NCBI RefSeq assembly: GCF_900104725.1
Contig: NZ_LT629758.1
Coordinates: 1,612,001 to 1,676,000 of the forward strand
Length of the DNA stretch: 64,000 nucleotides
Direction: 5' to 3'
Origin: Actinoplanes derwentensis
GTDB lineage: Bacteria > Actinomycetota > Actinomycetes > Mycobacteriales > Micromonosporaceae
Shown here in pieces: positions 1 to 8,002 of this stretch (position 1 is the first letter of the stretch; every line of letters starts with the position of its first letter). The position numbers were made by a program, and so were the translations under genes. Under the pieces are notes generated by a model, which worked only from the letters and a program-made list of their open reading frames with translations, did not search any database and was not told the origin of the DNA.

Positions 1-1171
1 CCTCGACGTGCGCGTGGCAGCCCCAGGCCGCGTCGCCCCACGAGTCGGCGACCTTGAGTTCGGCCGGTGCGCCGCATCCGGCGGCGCCGCCGAGCTGGCA
101 GCGTTCCGGGTGCGGGGCGGCGGCCTGTGCGGCCGCGGCGGCGCGCATCTGCGCGGTGAGTTCGGCGGCGGCGGTGGCGCGCTGCTCGGCGTCGGCGCGC
201 AGGCGCTGTTCGGAACGGACCGTCCGGGCCAGTTCGTCGTGGGCGGCTCTGGCCCGGGCCTCGGCGGTCTGTTTCGCCTGTTCGATGTGGTGGCGCTCGA
301 TGGCCAGCGCGGCGGTGCCGGCGAACAGGTGGGCGAGGGCTAGGTCGGTGTCCTGCGGGACGCGGGGTGTGCGGTGGTACATGGCGAAGGTGCCCAGCAG
401 GGCACCATCCCGGGCCAGGATCGGGGTGGACCAGCAGGCGGCGAGTTCGGCCTGCTCGGCCAGGTCCCGGAAGTCGGTCCAGAACGGGTCGGTGGTGATG
501 TCGGTGACGATGACCGGCTCACGGCGGTGGGCGGCGGTGCCGCAGGAGCCGACGCCTTCGCCGGTGGCGATGCCGTCGATGGCCTGGTTGTAGAAGTCGG
601 GCAGGCTGGGCGCGGCACCGTGCCGCAGGTGCCGGCCGTCGGGGTCGGCGAGCAGGACGGAGACGAGCACCTCCCGCGGGGCCAGGGTCTCGATGCTGCG
701 GGCCATCCCGTCGAGCACCTCGGCCAGCGGCGCCTGGCGGGCGATCTGTTCGAGCAGGGCCCGGTGTTCGGCCGTCAGTCGCTGGGCGTGTTTGACCTGG
801 GTGGTCTCCACGCCGATCATCCGGATCCCGGTCACCGTGCCGCCGACGTCGCGGTGGGGCTCGTAGGTGAAGTCGAAGAACGTCTCCCGCACGTGCGGGC
901 CGGTGCCCAGCAGCACCCGGGCGTCCCGGCCGGTGTACGGCTCCCCGGTGCGGTAGACCTGGTCCAGCAGGGCGAGGAAGCCCTGGTCGGCCAGTTCCGG
1001 TAGGAGTTCGGCGAGCGGTATCCCGGTGCGGGCCCGGTCGGCGCCGATGGCGGCGAAGAACGCCGGGTTCGCGCTCTCCACCACGTGCGAGGGCCCGGTG
1101 AGCGCGGCGAAGACGGCGATGGACTGCCCGAACAGGGTCCGCATGTCGTCGGTGCCCGATACCGCTGTCAT
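1..1171 (-). CDS. PAS-GAF sensor protein (3' end outside window)
   Basis: The minus-strand frame is open from ATG 1171 to the window edge, so the C-terminus is missing. About 390 residues are visible. Residues 10-125 read as a PAS fold (SANPAFFAAIGADRA, then TFFDFTYEPHRD) and residues 145-285 as a GAF domain (GEGVGSCGTAAHRREPV and LGTFAMYHRTPR are typical GAF strands). An Ala/Arg/Glu-rich helix, probably a coiled coil, follows to about residue 345. The last visible stretch holds four Cys and a His in a compact pattern that may bind metal. It is probably a cytoplasmic ligand or redox sensor; whether a kinase, PP2C or ANTAR output follows cannot be seen. It is transcribed divergently from the sigma factor gene. 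Confidence 0.8.
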   Translation of the reverse strand, partial: MTAVSGTDDMRTLFGQSIAVFAALTGPSHVVESANPAFFAAIGADRARTGIPLAELLPELADQGFLALLDQVYRTGEPYTGRDARVLLGTGPHVRETFFDFTYEPHRDVGGTVTGIRMIGVETTQVKHAQRLTAEHRALLEQIARQAPLAEVLDGMARSIETLAPREVLVSVLLADPDGRHLRHGAAPSLPDFYNQAIDGIATGEGVGSCGTAAHRREPVIVTDITTDPFWTDFRDLAEQAELAACWSTPILARDGALLGTFAMYHRTPRVPQDTDLALAHLFAGTAALAIERHHIEQAKQTAEARARAAHDELARTVRSEQRLRADAEQRATAAAELTAQMRAAAAAQAAAPHPERCQLGGAAGCGAPAELKVADSWGDAAWGCHAHVE

Positions 1172-1277
1172 GCTGTGGCCTGCCCGTCGTCGTGATGGTT
1201 GCTCAACGGCAAATGATGGTGGTCAGACTACGCAGGGGTCGGCGTACCGCATCTCGGCCTCCGCCTCCCCGGCGAGA

Positions 1278-1293
1278 TGTGACGGCCATCACA
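1278..1293. promoter_or_regulatory. CRP-type operator TGTGA-N6-TCACA
   Basis: A perfect CRP/FNR-family half-site pair (TGTGA at 1278-1282, TCACA at 1289-1293, six bases between) lies in the 188-base divergent region, about 107 bases upstream of the PAS-GAF start and 67 bases upstream of the sigma factor start. It could control either gene. The motif is seen directly; binding by a Crp/GlxR-like protein is inferred. Confidence 0.5.
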
Positions 1294-1359
1294 TCCACTG
1301 TGGTGCAACCTTTTTCGTGGTTGTCACCGTTCCACCTCCGTCAAAGGAGGCTGACGATC

Positions 1360-1893
1360 TTGAATGTCGAGGAAGAGGAAGGGTTTCGCCAGTTCGTCGC
1401 GGCTCAGCTGGGCCCGCTGCGCAAACTGGCCTACCTGACTTGCGGTAACTGGCACACGGCCGAAGACGCCGTGGCCACCGCCTTGGCCAAGCTGTACCCG
1501 CGCTGGCCCAAGCTCGACCGTCCCGACCTGTACGCCAAGACGATGGTGTACCGGGCCGCAGTCGACGAGGTGCGCCGGCCCTGGCGCCGGGAACGTTCGG
1601 CCGGCGACGAGATACCGGAGGTCGTCCTGCACGACCCGTCGACTGCCACCGACGACCGGATCCGGATCCAGGCGGCCTTGCGTGCCGTGCCCCGCAAGCA
1701 GCGGGTCGCGCTGATCCTTCGCTACTACCTCGGGATGAGCCTCGAGGAGAGCGCGGGGGTCCTCGGGGTCTCCGTCGGCACTGCCAAGAGCCAGACGTCG
1801 CGAGGGCTGTCGCGCCTTCGTGAGGTTCTGGCCACCGAGAGAATCGACCTGCAGGTCGCGGATGTTGAGGAGTTGTCCCGTGCGGTTGCATGA
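1360..1893 (+). CDS. SigE-family ECF RNA polymerase sigma factor
   Basis: A 177-residue ECF sigma factor of the actinobacterial SigE family. Region 2 is at about residues 10-75 (LTCGNWHTAEDAVATALAKL), region 4 at about 100-160 (VPRKQRVALILRYYLGMSLE, then a helix-turn-helix with VGTAKSQTSRGLSRLR). The TTG at 1360 is chosen because AAAGGAGG sits nine bases upstream at 1343-1350; the frame is open further upstream but has no such site. Its stop overlaps the start of the next gene by 14 bases, which suggests translational coupling to the membrane protein. It probably directs transcription in response to an envelope signal (inferred). Confidence 0.88.
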   Translation: MNVEEEEGFRQFVAAQLGPLRKLAYLTCGNWHTAEDAVATALAKLYPRWPKLDRPDLYAKTMVYRAAVDEVRRPWRRERSAGDEIPEVVLHDPSTATDDRIRIQAALRAVPRKQRVALILRYYLGMSLEESAGVLGVSVGTAKSQTSRGLSRLREVLATERIDLQVADVEELSRAVA

Positions 1894-3046
1894 GGTGGTG
1901 GATCTGGCGACGTCGGGCGCGCCGCCGGACCGGAACACGATCGACGAGATCGTCGGCAAGGGCCGCAGGGTGCAGCGTCGCCGGCGGGCCGGTTTCGCCG
2001 GTGCGGGCGCGGCGCTGGCCGTGGTCGCGGTGACCGCCGCGGTCACCGTTCCGTCGATCTTCGGGGGGACGGGTCAGGGCACGGTCGTCGACGCCGCGGC
2101 CCCGTCGGCCGGCACTCCGAAGACGGCCACGGCCGCGTGGGAGTTCCCGGCCGACCCGTTCCAGTTCACGTTCGGTGCCTTCGACGCCGGCCGCTGGCAC
2201 GTGGCGGCGCCGGTCGTGGCGTCGACGTCGTACCAGATCGCGTCGGTCTACCTGGACGGCCGCACCACGAACGACCGGGCGGCCACCGACGAGGAGATCG
2301 CCCGGGCCGGCGACAAGCGTGGCGGCCCACCGGAACCGACGATCTACGCCTATCTGGTGCTGTACCGGCCGGGCGCGTTCAACCCCGCCGGTCTGACCGG
2401 GGCCACCGAGCTGACGGTCGACGGCAAGCAGGCGTACCAGGTCGGGGACCCCGGCGACGGCGGTATGGCCCGACGGACGCTCGCCTGGGCGTACGCCCCG
2501 GACGCGTGGGCGGTCCTGACGACCCACTCGGACTCCGCGGAGGACCCGTCCGACGCGGAGCTGCAGAAGATCGTCGCGGGCCTCAAGCCGTCCCAGGCGG
2601 CCCCGGCCAAGCTGCCGTTCACCCTCGACTACGTACCGGCCGGCTACCAGCCCGTCGAACTCGGCTCGCACGCCATGTCCGGTCTCAACGGCATCGCGGC
2701 GGCCCGGAACGGCGACTACGGTGGCGCGATCTTCGCGAACCCGGCACCGCCCACCACGAAACTGATCGAGCCGTACGGCGGCGCTGACGGTGAGAGCCTT
2801 CCCGGCAGCTTCCAGATCTTCGTGGTGCCGCAGCAGAACTCGAACCAGACGACCGGCAACACGACGATCAAGTGCGGCAACGGCTTCTGCACCCACCGCA
2901 GCCCGGACGGTAAGACCAGCATCCAGGTGGCGAGCGACGGACGTCTCTCCGACGCCGAGATGACCAAGATCCTCAAGGGTCTGAAGCTGAAGAACGTGAA
3001 GGACGACTCCACCTGGGCGGACGCGGCCACCGCGCTCGTCAAGTGA
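1880..3046 (+). CDS. membrane-anchored protein paired with ECF sigma factor (probable anti-sigma role)
   Basis: A 388-residue protein starting at GTG 1880, inside the end of the sigma gene, with GAGGAG about eight bases upstream. A short basic cytoplasmic segment (GRRVQRRRRAGF, residues 28-39) precedes one membrane helix at about 37-60; the rest, about 320 residues, would be outside the cell. No zinc-binding anti-sigma HxxxCxxC motif is visible, so the anti-sigma role rests on gene order and topology alone. Proteins of this layout commonly follow SigE-family sigma genes in Actinoplanes-like genomes. The outer domain matches no family I recognise. Confidence 0.7.
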   Translation: MRLHEVVDLATSGAPPDRNTIDEIVGKGRRVQRRRRAGFAGAGAALAVVAVTAAVTVPSIFGGTGQGTVVDAAAPSAGTPKTATAAWEFPADPFQFTFGAFDAGRWHVAAPVVASTSYQIASVYLDGRTTNDRAATDEEIARAGDKRGGPPEPTIYAYLVLYRPGAFNPAGLTGATELTVDGKQAYQVGDPGDGGMARRTLAWAYAPDAWAVLTTHSDSAEDPSDAELQKIVAGLKPSQAAPAKLPFTLDYVPAGYQPVELGSHAMSGLNGIAAARNGDYGGAIFANPAPPTTKLIEPYGGADGESLPGSFQIFVVPQQNSNQTTGNTTIKCGNGFCTHRSPDGKTSIQVASDGRLSDAEMTKILKGLKLKNVKDDSTWADAATALVK

Positions 3047-3053
3047 TCCTCGT

Positions 3054-3099
3054 CTGAGGGCAACGGCCGGGCCCGCACGGGCCCGGCCGTTGCCCTCAG
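3054..3099. terminator. bidirectional terminator hairpin between convergent genes
   Basis: A perfect 22-bp inverted repeat (3054-3075 with 3078-3099) with a two-base centre lies between the sigma-operon end and the MFS gene. The stop codon of the MFS gene is inside the right arm, so the hairpin would serve both convergent transcripts. Confidence 0.8.
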
Positions 3100-4322
3100 G
3101 AACGCCGGGTGATCACGGCGATGCCCACCGCCGAGGCCAGGAACGTGAACGCCAGCAACGCCCACCCGGTGGCACCCATCGTCACAGCCGCCGTCACGAC
3201 GGTCGGCGCGGCCATCGCGCCCAGCGCGTATCCGGTGCCGTACATGCCCTGGTAGGCACCGATCCGGTCGGGCGGCGCGAGATCGAAACTGAGACTCCAT
3301 CCGGCCGCGCTCGACGTGATCTCGGCCAGCGTGTGCACGGCCGCGGCCGCGAACAGCACCACGACCGCCACGATCACGCTCACCTGCCCGGCCGCGGCCC
3401 ACAGACCGCAGGCGGCGGCCATCAGCCACCCGGCGTGCATCATCACCCGGCCCGCGCCCTGGACATCGCCGGTACCGCGGCTGAGCCGGACCTGCAACGC
3501 GATCACCAGCACCGTGTTGACCAGCAGCAGCGGCGACACCAGCACGTCGGGCGCCGTGGTGTGCCGCACGACCCACAACGGCATGGCGACCTCGAACAGC
3601 CCGAACTGCATGCCGAACACACCGCTGAGCACGGTGACGGCAAGGAACCGCCCGTCGCGATACGGCGACCGCGACCGGACCGCGGGCCCGCCGTCCGAAT
3701 TCGGTTCAGTGCCGGGCCGGGCGTCGATCCGGTCGGCGGGCAGCCCGACGAGCAGCACCGCCGAGACGAGATAGAGGGCACCGGCCGCCGCCATCGTCAC
3801 CCGGTAGGCGCCCCCGGTGCCGATCGCCAGCGGGATCGCCGCCACCGAGGTGCCCACGGCGATGCCGATGTTCGTCACGGTGCGCATGGTCGCGCGGATC
3901 CGGACCCGCTCCGCCCCCGGGAACGCCCGGCCGACCGCCGCCGCGCGCACCGACGACCCACCCTGCTGAGCGAGGGTGACCAGCGAGGAGACGACGATCA
4001 ACGTCACCAGATCATCGACCCGGAGGTACGCCACCAGAGCGCATGCCTGGACCAGGTGCAGCACGATCAGCATCTGCCGGGAACTCCACCGGTCGGCGAG
4101 GTGACCGAACCCGAGCGAGGCCACGACACCGACCCCACCGGCCACGGTGAGCCCGATTCCCGCCGTCACCGCCGGAATCCCGACGACGGTGGTGAGGTAG
4201 AGCATCGTCAGAGTGAAGAAGGCGCCACGTCCCACCGTGTCCACCAGGGTGACCGTGAGCAGGCGCCGCAACAGGGCGTCCCGGCGGACGAGGGAGCGTA
4301 ACGGAACAGCAGTCGTTGTCAC
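3096..4322 (-). CDS. MFS transporter
   Basis: A 408-residue major facilitator protein with about 12 hydrophobic segments. It begins at GTG 4322; the frame is open further upstream, but the protein-like N-terminus (TTTAVPLRSLVRRDALLRRL followed by the first helix) starts here. The motif GFGHLADRWSSRQ between helices 2 and 3 is the MFS signature loop (normally GxLaDrxGrr). It is probably an exporter in the inner membrane; the substrate is unknown. It is divergent from the broken ArsR-type regulator gene, with only 55 bases between the starts, which suggests that regulator once controlled it. Confidence 0.85.
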   Translation of the reverse strand: MTTTAVPLRSLVRRDALLRRLLTVTLVDTVGRGAFFTLTMLYLTTVVGIPAVTAGIGLTVAGGVGVVASLGFGHLADRWSSRQMLIVLHLVQACALVAYLRVDDLVTLIVVSSLVTLAQQGGSSVRAAAVGRAFPGAERVRIRATMRTVTNIGIAVGTSVAAIPLAIGTGGAYRVTMAAAGALYLVSAVLLVGLPADRIDARPGTEPNSDGGPAVRSRSPYRDGRFLAVTVLSGVFGMQFGLFEVAMPLWVVRHTTAPDVLVSPLLLVNTVLVIALQVRLSRGTGDVQGAGRVMMHAGWLMAAACGLWAAAGQVSVIVAVVVLFAAAAVHTLAEITSSAAGWSLSFDLAPPDRIGAYQGMYGTGYALGAMAAPTVVTAAVTMGATGWALLAFTFLASAVGIAVITRRS

Positions 4323-4377
4323 GGCTCTGTTCTGCCGTACCGCGGGTGCCAGGCCAATCGATGTAGCGTACTGCTTA

Positions 4378-4944
4378 ATGATCAGGTACCAACTGGCGCC
4401 GGGCGACGTGTCGGAGATCCGGTTCGGGATCTCCCCGCTCAGCGAACTCGGCCTGGGACTGCGCGCGGTGCGCTTCCCGGAGGCTTCGCCCCGTATTGGC
4501 CACGGATGCGCGCCGTCATGCAGGCCGACATCCTGTACCGCGGGCACGTGGCCTCCTCCGCCGGCCTGTCCCCGCACGTGTCGTTCGACGGACAGAACCT
4601 GGACGTACGCCTGAGCAGCCCCGACGCCCGTCGACGACACCCTGCCTCCCACGATCATGTACGCGGCCCGTGGCCAGGGCGCCATGTGGTCGGCCGGCGC
4701 CCGCCCCGACGCCGGCGCCGTCCGCGAACTGCTCGGAGGCACCCGCGCCGCCCTGCTGATCGCCCTCGGCGAACCGGGTTCCTCCACCGAACTGGCCCTG
4801 CGCCTGGGCATCACCACGTCCGCGGTCAACCAGCACCTGCGCCTGCTCGAACGCGCCGGCCTGCTCAACCGCGCCCGCTACGGCCGCAGCGTCCTCTACT
4901 ACCGCAGCGACCTCGGCGAGGCCTTAGCCGCCGCTGACCCCTAG
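4378..4944 (+). pseudogene. decayed ArsR/DUF5937-type transcriptional regulator
   Basis: Three frames must be joined to read one protein. Frame one from ATG 4378 gives an N-terminus typical of this family (MIRYQLAPGDVSEIRFGISP). After about base 4490 the homologous reading moves to a second frame (YWPRMRAVMQADILYRGHVA). From about 4635 it moves to a third, giving the C-terminal winged helix (LALRLGITTSAVNQHLRLLE, then LLNRARYGRSVLYYRS) to the stop at 4944. Intact family members are about 320 residues; here the total is 189 codons, so segments are also deleted. It would have been a repressor of the flanking transport genes. The DNA-binding end is nearly intact but no frame carries it with a proper start. 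Confidence 0.75.
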
Positions 4945-4976
4945 CTGCTACGTACATGTATGCGTATAGTTAAGTC

Positions 4977-5507
4977 ATGCCCAACAAAACCATCTATGTG
5001 TCCGACGACGATCTGCCACTGTTCCAGCGAGCGCAGGAGATCGCCGGAGGCAAGCTGTCCACGGCCATCGCCGCCGCGCTGCGCCGCTACGTCGAGATCG
5101 AGGAGGGCCGCCAGCAGGGCTACGAGGAGATCGTCGTCCGCGTCGGCCCCGGCCTCGGCCGCAAACAGCGCTTCTCCGGCATGCTGCTGGCCGAGATGGA
5201 ACTCAGCGGCAACGAACGCGACGAGACCTACCGCGTCTACCGCACCCGCACCGAGAAGTTCGTCGTCCACCACGAGCGTTCCGAAGCCCACGTGAACACC
5301 GGCCCGAACGCCGAGAAGTACCGCACCGGCTGGCGCGCGTGGGTCGGCGACTGGAGCGCCGACCAGTCCTGGACCCGGATTCCGGCCGACTCCACCCTGC
5401 ACATCACCGAAAACCTCGACGCGCTGCGCGAGTTCATTCCGGGCGGACTGTACGACCTGGTCCTCGACGCCGTCGACCAGCCCACCATCGAAGACCTGGA
5501 CATCTGA
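4977..5507 (+). CDS. EXLDI-family protein
   Basis: A 176-residue intact protein. The last residues (EDLDI) fit the C-terminal E-x-L-D-I signature that names this family, and the N-terminus (MPNKTIYVSDDDLPLFQRAQ) resembles a ribbon-helix-helix-like segment. Family members typically sit beside a daunorubicin-resistance-type ABC transporter, and remnants of one follow directly. The role is unknown; the RHH-like start suggests a regulator or a partner of the transporter. The palindrome TACATGTA lies just upstream at about 4952-4959 and could be an operator. Of the four genes in this cassette it is the only one without visible damage. Confidence 0.85.
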   Translation: MPNKTIYVSDDDLPLFQRAQEIAGGKLSTAIAAALRRYVEIEEGRQQGYEEIVVRVGPGLGRKQRFSGMLLAEMELSGNERDETYRVYRTRTEKFVVHHERSEAHVNTGPNAEKYRTGWRAWVGDWSADQSWTRIPADSTLHITENLDALREFIPGGLYDLVLDAVDQPTIEDLDI

Positions 5508-5513
5508 CCAAGG

Positions 5514-5841
5514 GTCGCGCTGCTCGGTTCGAACGGCGCCGGCAAGGCCACCCTGGCACGGATCCTCGCCACACTGCTGAAACCGGACCACGGTACGGCG
5601 ACCGTCAACGGCTTCGCCGTGCTGACCGTGGGATGCGCCGCCGCCTCGACATCGGCATGGGCCTGATCGGCGATCCGCCGGTGATCGTCCTCGACGAGCC
5701 GACCGCCGGCCTCGCCCCGGAGTCCCGCCGCGAGGTCTGGCAGGTGATCAAAAACTCGCCGAAGGCGGCACGACCATCCTGCTCACCACCCAGCACCTCG
5801 AAGCGGTCTTCCTGGCGACGGTCGGAAAGGGGCAGCGATGA
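5514..5841 (+). pseudogene. remnant of DrrA-like ABC transporter ATPase
   Basis: Pieces of an ATP-binding subunit of the daunorubicin-resistance type. Walker A is readable as GSNGAGKAT (usual GxNGAGKST, with the Ser changed to Ala). After about 45 codons ([14 protein letters not shown]) the frame breaks and a large internal piece is missing. The signature/Walker B end resumes in another frame ([20 protein letters not shown], then DEPTAGLAP), followed by a further shift before the switch region (TTILLTTQHLEAVF). An intact gene would be near 330 codons; this is 109. There is no start codon. The fragment overlaps the permease start by four bases, preserving the original operon order. Confidence 0.8.
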
Positions 5842-6110
5842 GCACGCATGTCATGCACGACACCTAGGTGATGCTCGGGCGTTCCCTCCGACATGTCACC
5901 CGCAGCATCGACACCATCATCACCGTCACCATCACGCCGATCGCGTTCCTGCTGCTGTTCCGCTTCGTGTTCGCCGGCGCTATCGAGGCCGGCGCCGGCG
6001 ACTACACGAACTACCTGATGCCCGGCATCCTGGTGCGGTTCACGCCGGCGCTGACTTGGCTGGCGGTGATCCCGGGCCTGTCGTTGTCCTCTGCCGCCGA
6101 AAGATCGCCT
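5838..6110 (+). pseudogene. remnant of DrrB-like ABC transporter permease
   Basis: The ATG at 5838 overlaps the ATPase remnant. Codon 10 is TAG where family members carry Trp (T-stop-V-M before LGRSLRHVTRS). Reading through, the first membrane helix of an ABC-2 permease follows (VTITPIAFLLLFRFVFAGAI, then GDYTNYLMPGIL), then a jump joins it to what looks like a later helix (ALTWLAVIPGLSLS), after which similarity ends. So there is a nonsense codon plus at least two deletions. Together with the ATPase and regulator remnants it shows the whole transport module has been lost. Confidence 0.75.
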
Positions 6111-6125
6111 GAAGCCGGCCGGTCA

Positions 6126-6698
6126 TCAGAACCAGGAGGGCGGCCACCACCACATACGCTTCGGCGGCGTGGCGGCCAGCTTCGCCATGAAGGCGGCGTC
6201 CGCGGCGACCCGTGCAGCGGCTTCGGCGGCGAAATCGGCCTCGGTCATCAGATGAATGGGAATCGGTTCCGACACGTGCGGCAGCACGGGCTGGTTCGGG
6301 GAACTGTTCTCTCCGGGGAACCGGCCGTCACTGTCCGGGAACAGGACCTGCTGCAGACGCATGCCGTCTCTGCCGTACGCCTCGCGGGCGACCGCCGGAC
6401 CACCAGTCGACGACCAGGTGGCCACGTCACGGATCAGCACCCGGCCCGAGGACAGGACTGCCTGCTCCCCGTCGGCGAGGACCCGCCCCTCGGCGACCAG
6501 CCGGCCCAACTCCTCCAGAGGCCTCCCGGAGGAGTCGTAGGCCAGCAACTCGGGCCGCCCGAAGCTGGTCAGGCCCACTGTGTAGGAGAACAGCGGACCC
6601 CGGTCGCCCGCGTTGGGGACCAGAATGACGATTCCCCATCCGCGGTCCTTCATCAACTGCTCGCGGTCCCGGCGGTCGGGATCGGGCTCGAATGGCAA
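6126..6698 (-). CDS. DUF4262-family protein
   Basis: About 190 residues with the typical opening of DUF4262 proteins (DRRDREQLMKDRGWGIVIL, then PLFSYTVGLTSFGRPEL). The start is uncertain. TTG at 6698 is chosen because it lies just before the conserved domain with a GTGAGG upstream; ATG 6656 would cut into the domain, and an ATG more than 180 bases further upstream would add a low-complexity leader. The C-terminus ends in an unusual Trp-rich tail (MWWWPPSWF). The function of the family is unknown. The gene lies convergent with, and 16 bases from, the decayed permease. Confidence 0.65.
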   Translation of the reverse strand: MPFEPDPDRRDREQLMKDRGWGIVILVPNAGDRGPLFSYTVGLTSFGRPELLAYDSSGRPLEELGRLVAEGRVLADGEQAVLSSGRVLIRDVATWSSTGGPAVAREAYGRDGMRLQQVLFPDSDGRFPGENSSPNQPVLPHVSEPIPIHLMTEADFAAEAAARVAADAAFMAKLAATPPKRMWWWPPSWF

Positions 6699-6912
6699 TG
6701 TGGCCTCACTGGGAAAGACGGATCGGGGCGCGACGCCATGGTAGAGGCAGCCGGAAGTTGTCCGGTCACCGATTCGGCTGATGAGCCGATCGGTGTCTGG
6801 CGTGTCGTCATCCGCCGGTGACCGTGTGCCGTTGAGTGATGGCGCGGTCGGGCTTGTGGACGAGGAACCGGCCGCGACCAGTTCCATTCCTCGTCCACGG
6901 AGACACCGATCC

Positions 6913-7341
6913 GTGACTGAACAGCCGTACACCCCGACCCCTCACAGCGGCCCATCCGCGGCGCCCGTACCAGTCCAGCCGACTTACGGCCCCTCGACAG
7001 TTCCCGGCATGACCACGATGGTGGCTGCTCCGGCGAAGATGAGCCTGCACAAGAAGTTCGCGCTGGCCTATGTCGGCGTTCTCGTTGGTCTGACCGTCAT
7101 CGGCATCGCTGCCGGTGGAGATGGAGAGACTCCCGCCGGAGTACCCGTTGCGGCAGCCACCACCATGACCGTTGCGGAGCCGGTCACGGTTTTGACCGTC
7201 TCCGAGCAGAACGCTGTCGAAATGGCATCCGACTACCTGGAATACAGTGCGTTCTCCCGTTCCGGCCTGATCAATCAGCTCGAATACGATGGTTTCACCA
7301 CCGACCAGGCCGACCACGGCACCACTCAAGTGGGGCTGTAG
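6913..7341 (+). CDS. short Ltp-family membrane protein
   Basis: A 142-residue protein from GTG 6913 (GGAGA about nine bases upstream). A Pro/Thr-rich N-terminus (TEQPYTPTPHSGPSAAPVPV) leads to one membrane helix at about residues 54-75, then an external linker and a single Ltp-type repeat (MASDYLEYSAFSRSGLINQL, then EYDGFTTDQA). Ltp-family surface proteins usually carry two or more such repeats. Here the reading stops right after the first (TTQVGL), so it is either a natural single-repeat form or has lost a repeat. The repeats have been linked to phage-exclusion lipoproteins in Gram-positives; that role here is only a possibility. Confidence 0.65.
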   Translation: MTEQPYTPTPHSGPSAAPVPVQPTYGPSTVPGMTTMVAAPAKMSLHKKFALAYVGVLVGLTVIGIAAGGDGETPAGVPVAAATTMTVAEPVTVLTVSEQNAVEMASDYLEYSAFSRSGLINQLEYDGFTTDQADHGTTQVGL

Positions 7342-7347
7342 CGCCGG

Positions 7348-7956
7348 TCAGTGGGTTCGGCGGGTGGGGAGGCCGGCCAGCAGGGCGTCGAGGGCGTCGG
7401 TGTCGGCCCAGCCGTTCACCGACACGTCGCCGGAGGCGGTGACGATCACTTCGAGGCGGTCGGGGCCGGACACGTCCCGTAGACGGTCGGTGAGGTGCCG
7501 GAACTCCTGGTTGGACGAACCCAGCCACGGGCGCTCGTGATCGACGAGGTCCTGCCGGAACGGGCCCGCCACCAGCAGGTCCGTGTGGTCCAGGAGGGCG
7601 GCCACGGCACGGTTTCCTTCGACTGCTTGGGTACGGAGGTCCGCGTACTCGTACCCGGTGAAGGTCATCACCGTCAGTCCCGCGGCCTGGACACCGGCCG
7701 CGATGACGGCCAGACCGGCGGGCTGTTCGAACGGTTCGCCGCCGAGCAGGGTGACTCCGCTGGTGCCGGCCGCCACCACCCGGGCCACCAGGTCGGCGGG
7801 GTCGGTCAGGGTGCCGCCCCGCGTACCGAACAGGTGGGGGTTGAAACAGCCCGCGCAGCGGATCGTGCAGCCCTGCACCCAGATCGCGGTCCGCTCGCCG
7901 GGGCCCTCGGCGGTGGTCTGCTCCAAAACCCGGGCCACCCGGACCGGCTCAGACAT
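7348..7956 (-). CDS. 4Fe-4S radical-SAM activating protein (NrdG-like)
   Basis: A 202-residue protein starting at ATG 7956. It has the radical-SAM cluster motif CxxxCxxC at C30, C34 and C37 (WVQGCTIRCAGC) and the GGEP motif (LLGGEPFEQP). Length and layout match class III ribonucleotide-reductase activases, but no nrdD is present, so it probably activates or modifies another partner in this operon. It is the last gene of a minus-strand operon with the AAA ATPase, DUF1257, DUF2997 and HhH genes. Its 5' end has been tandemly duplicated (see the repeat at 7922-8002). Confidence 0.82.
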   Translation of the reverse strand: MSEPVRVARVLEQTTAEGPGERTAIWVQGCTIRCAGCFNPHLFGTRGGTLTDPADLVARVVAAGTSGVTLLGGEPFEQPAGLAVIAAGVQAAGLTVMTFTGYEYADLRTQAVEGNRAVAALLDHTDLLVAGPFRQDLVDHERPWLGSSNQEFRHLTDRLRDVSGPDRLEVIVTASGDVSVNGWADTDALDALLAGLPTRRTH

Positions 7957-8002
7957 TTCCGGCCCGGTCCAGCACCCGGGCGACCCGGACCGGCTCAGAC
8001 AT
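7922..8002 (-). repeat. 46-bp-period tandem duplication of the radical-SAM gene start
   Basis: Bases 7922-7956 and 7968-8002 are the same 35-base block with three mismatches. The copy at 7968-8002 repeats the first 11 codons of the radical-SAM gene (MSEPVRVARVL) out of frame. Starting at ATG 8002 it makes a 17-codon open frame whose TGA overlaps the true start codon. The upstream gene's own stop (7995-7997) lies inside this copy. Confidence 0.8.

Noticed and set aside
1289-2896. 535-codon minus-strand frame over the sigma factor operon
   Set aside because: Arg/Gly-rich, no domain, and antisense to a sigma factor and its partner.
7348-7956. Anaerobic ribonucleotide reductase activase (nrdG) in the strict sense
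   Set aside because: The radical-SAM motif fits, but no nrdD is nearby and the operon partners are unrelated, so the symbol was not assigned.
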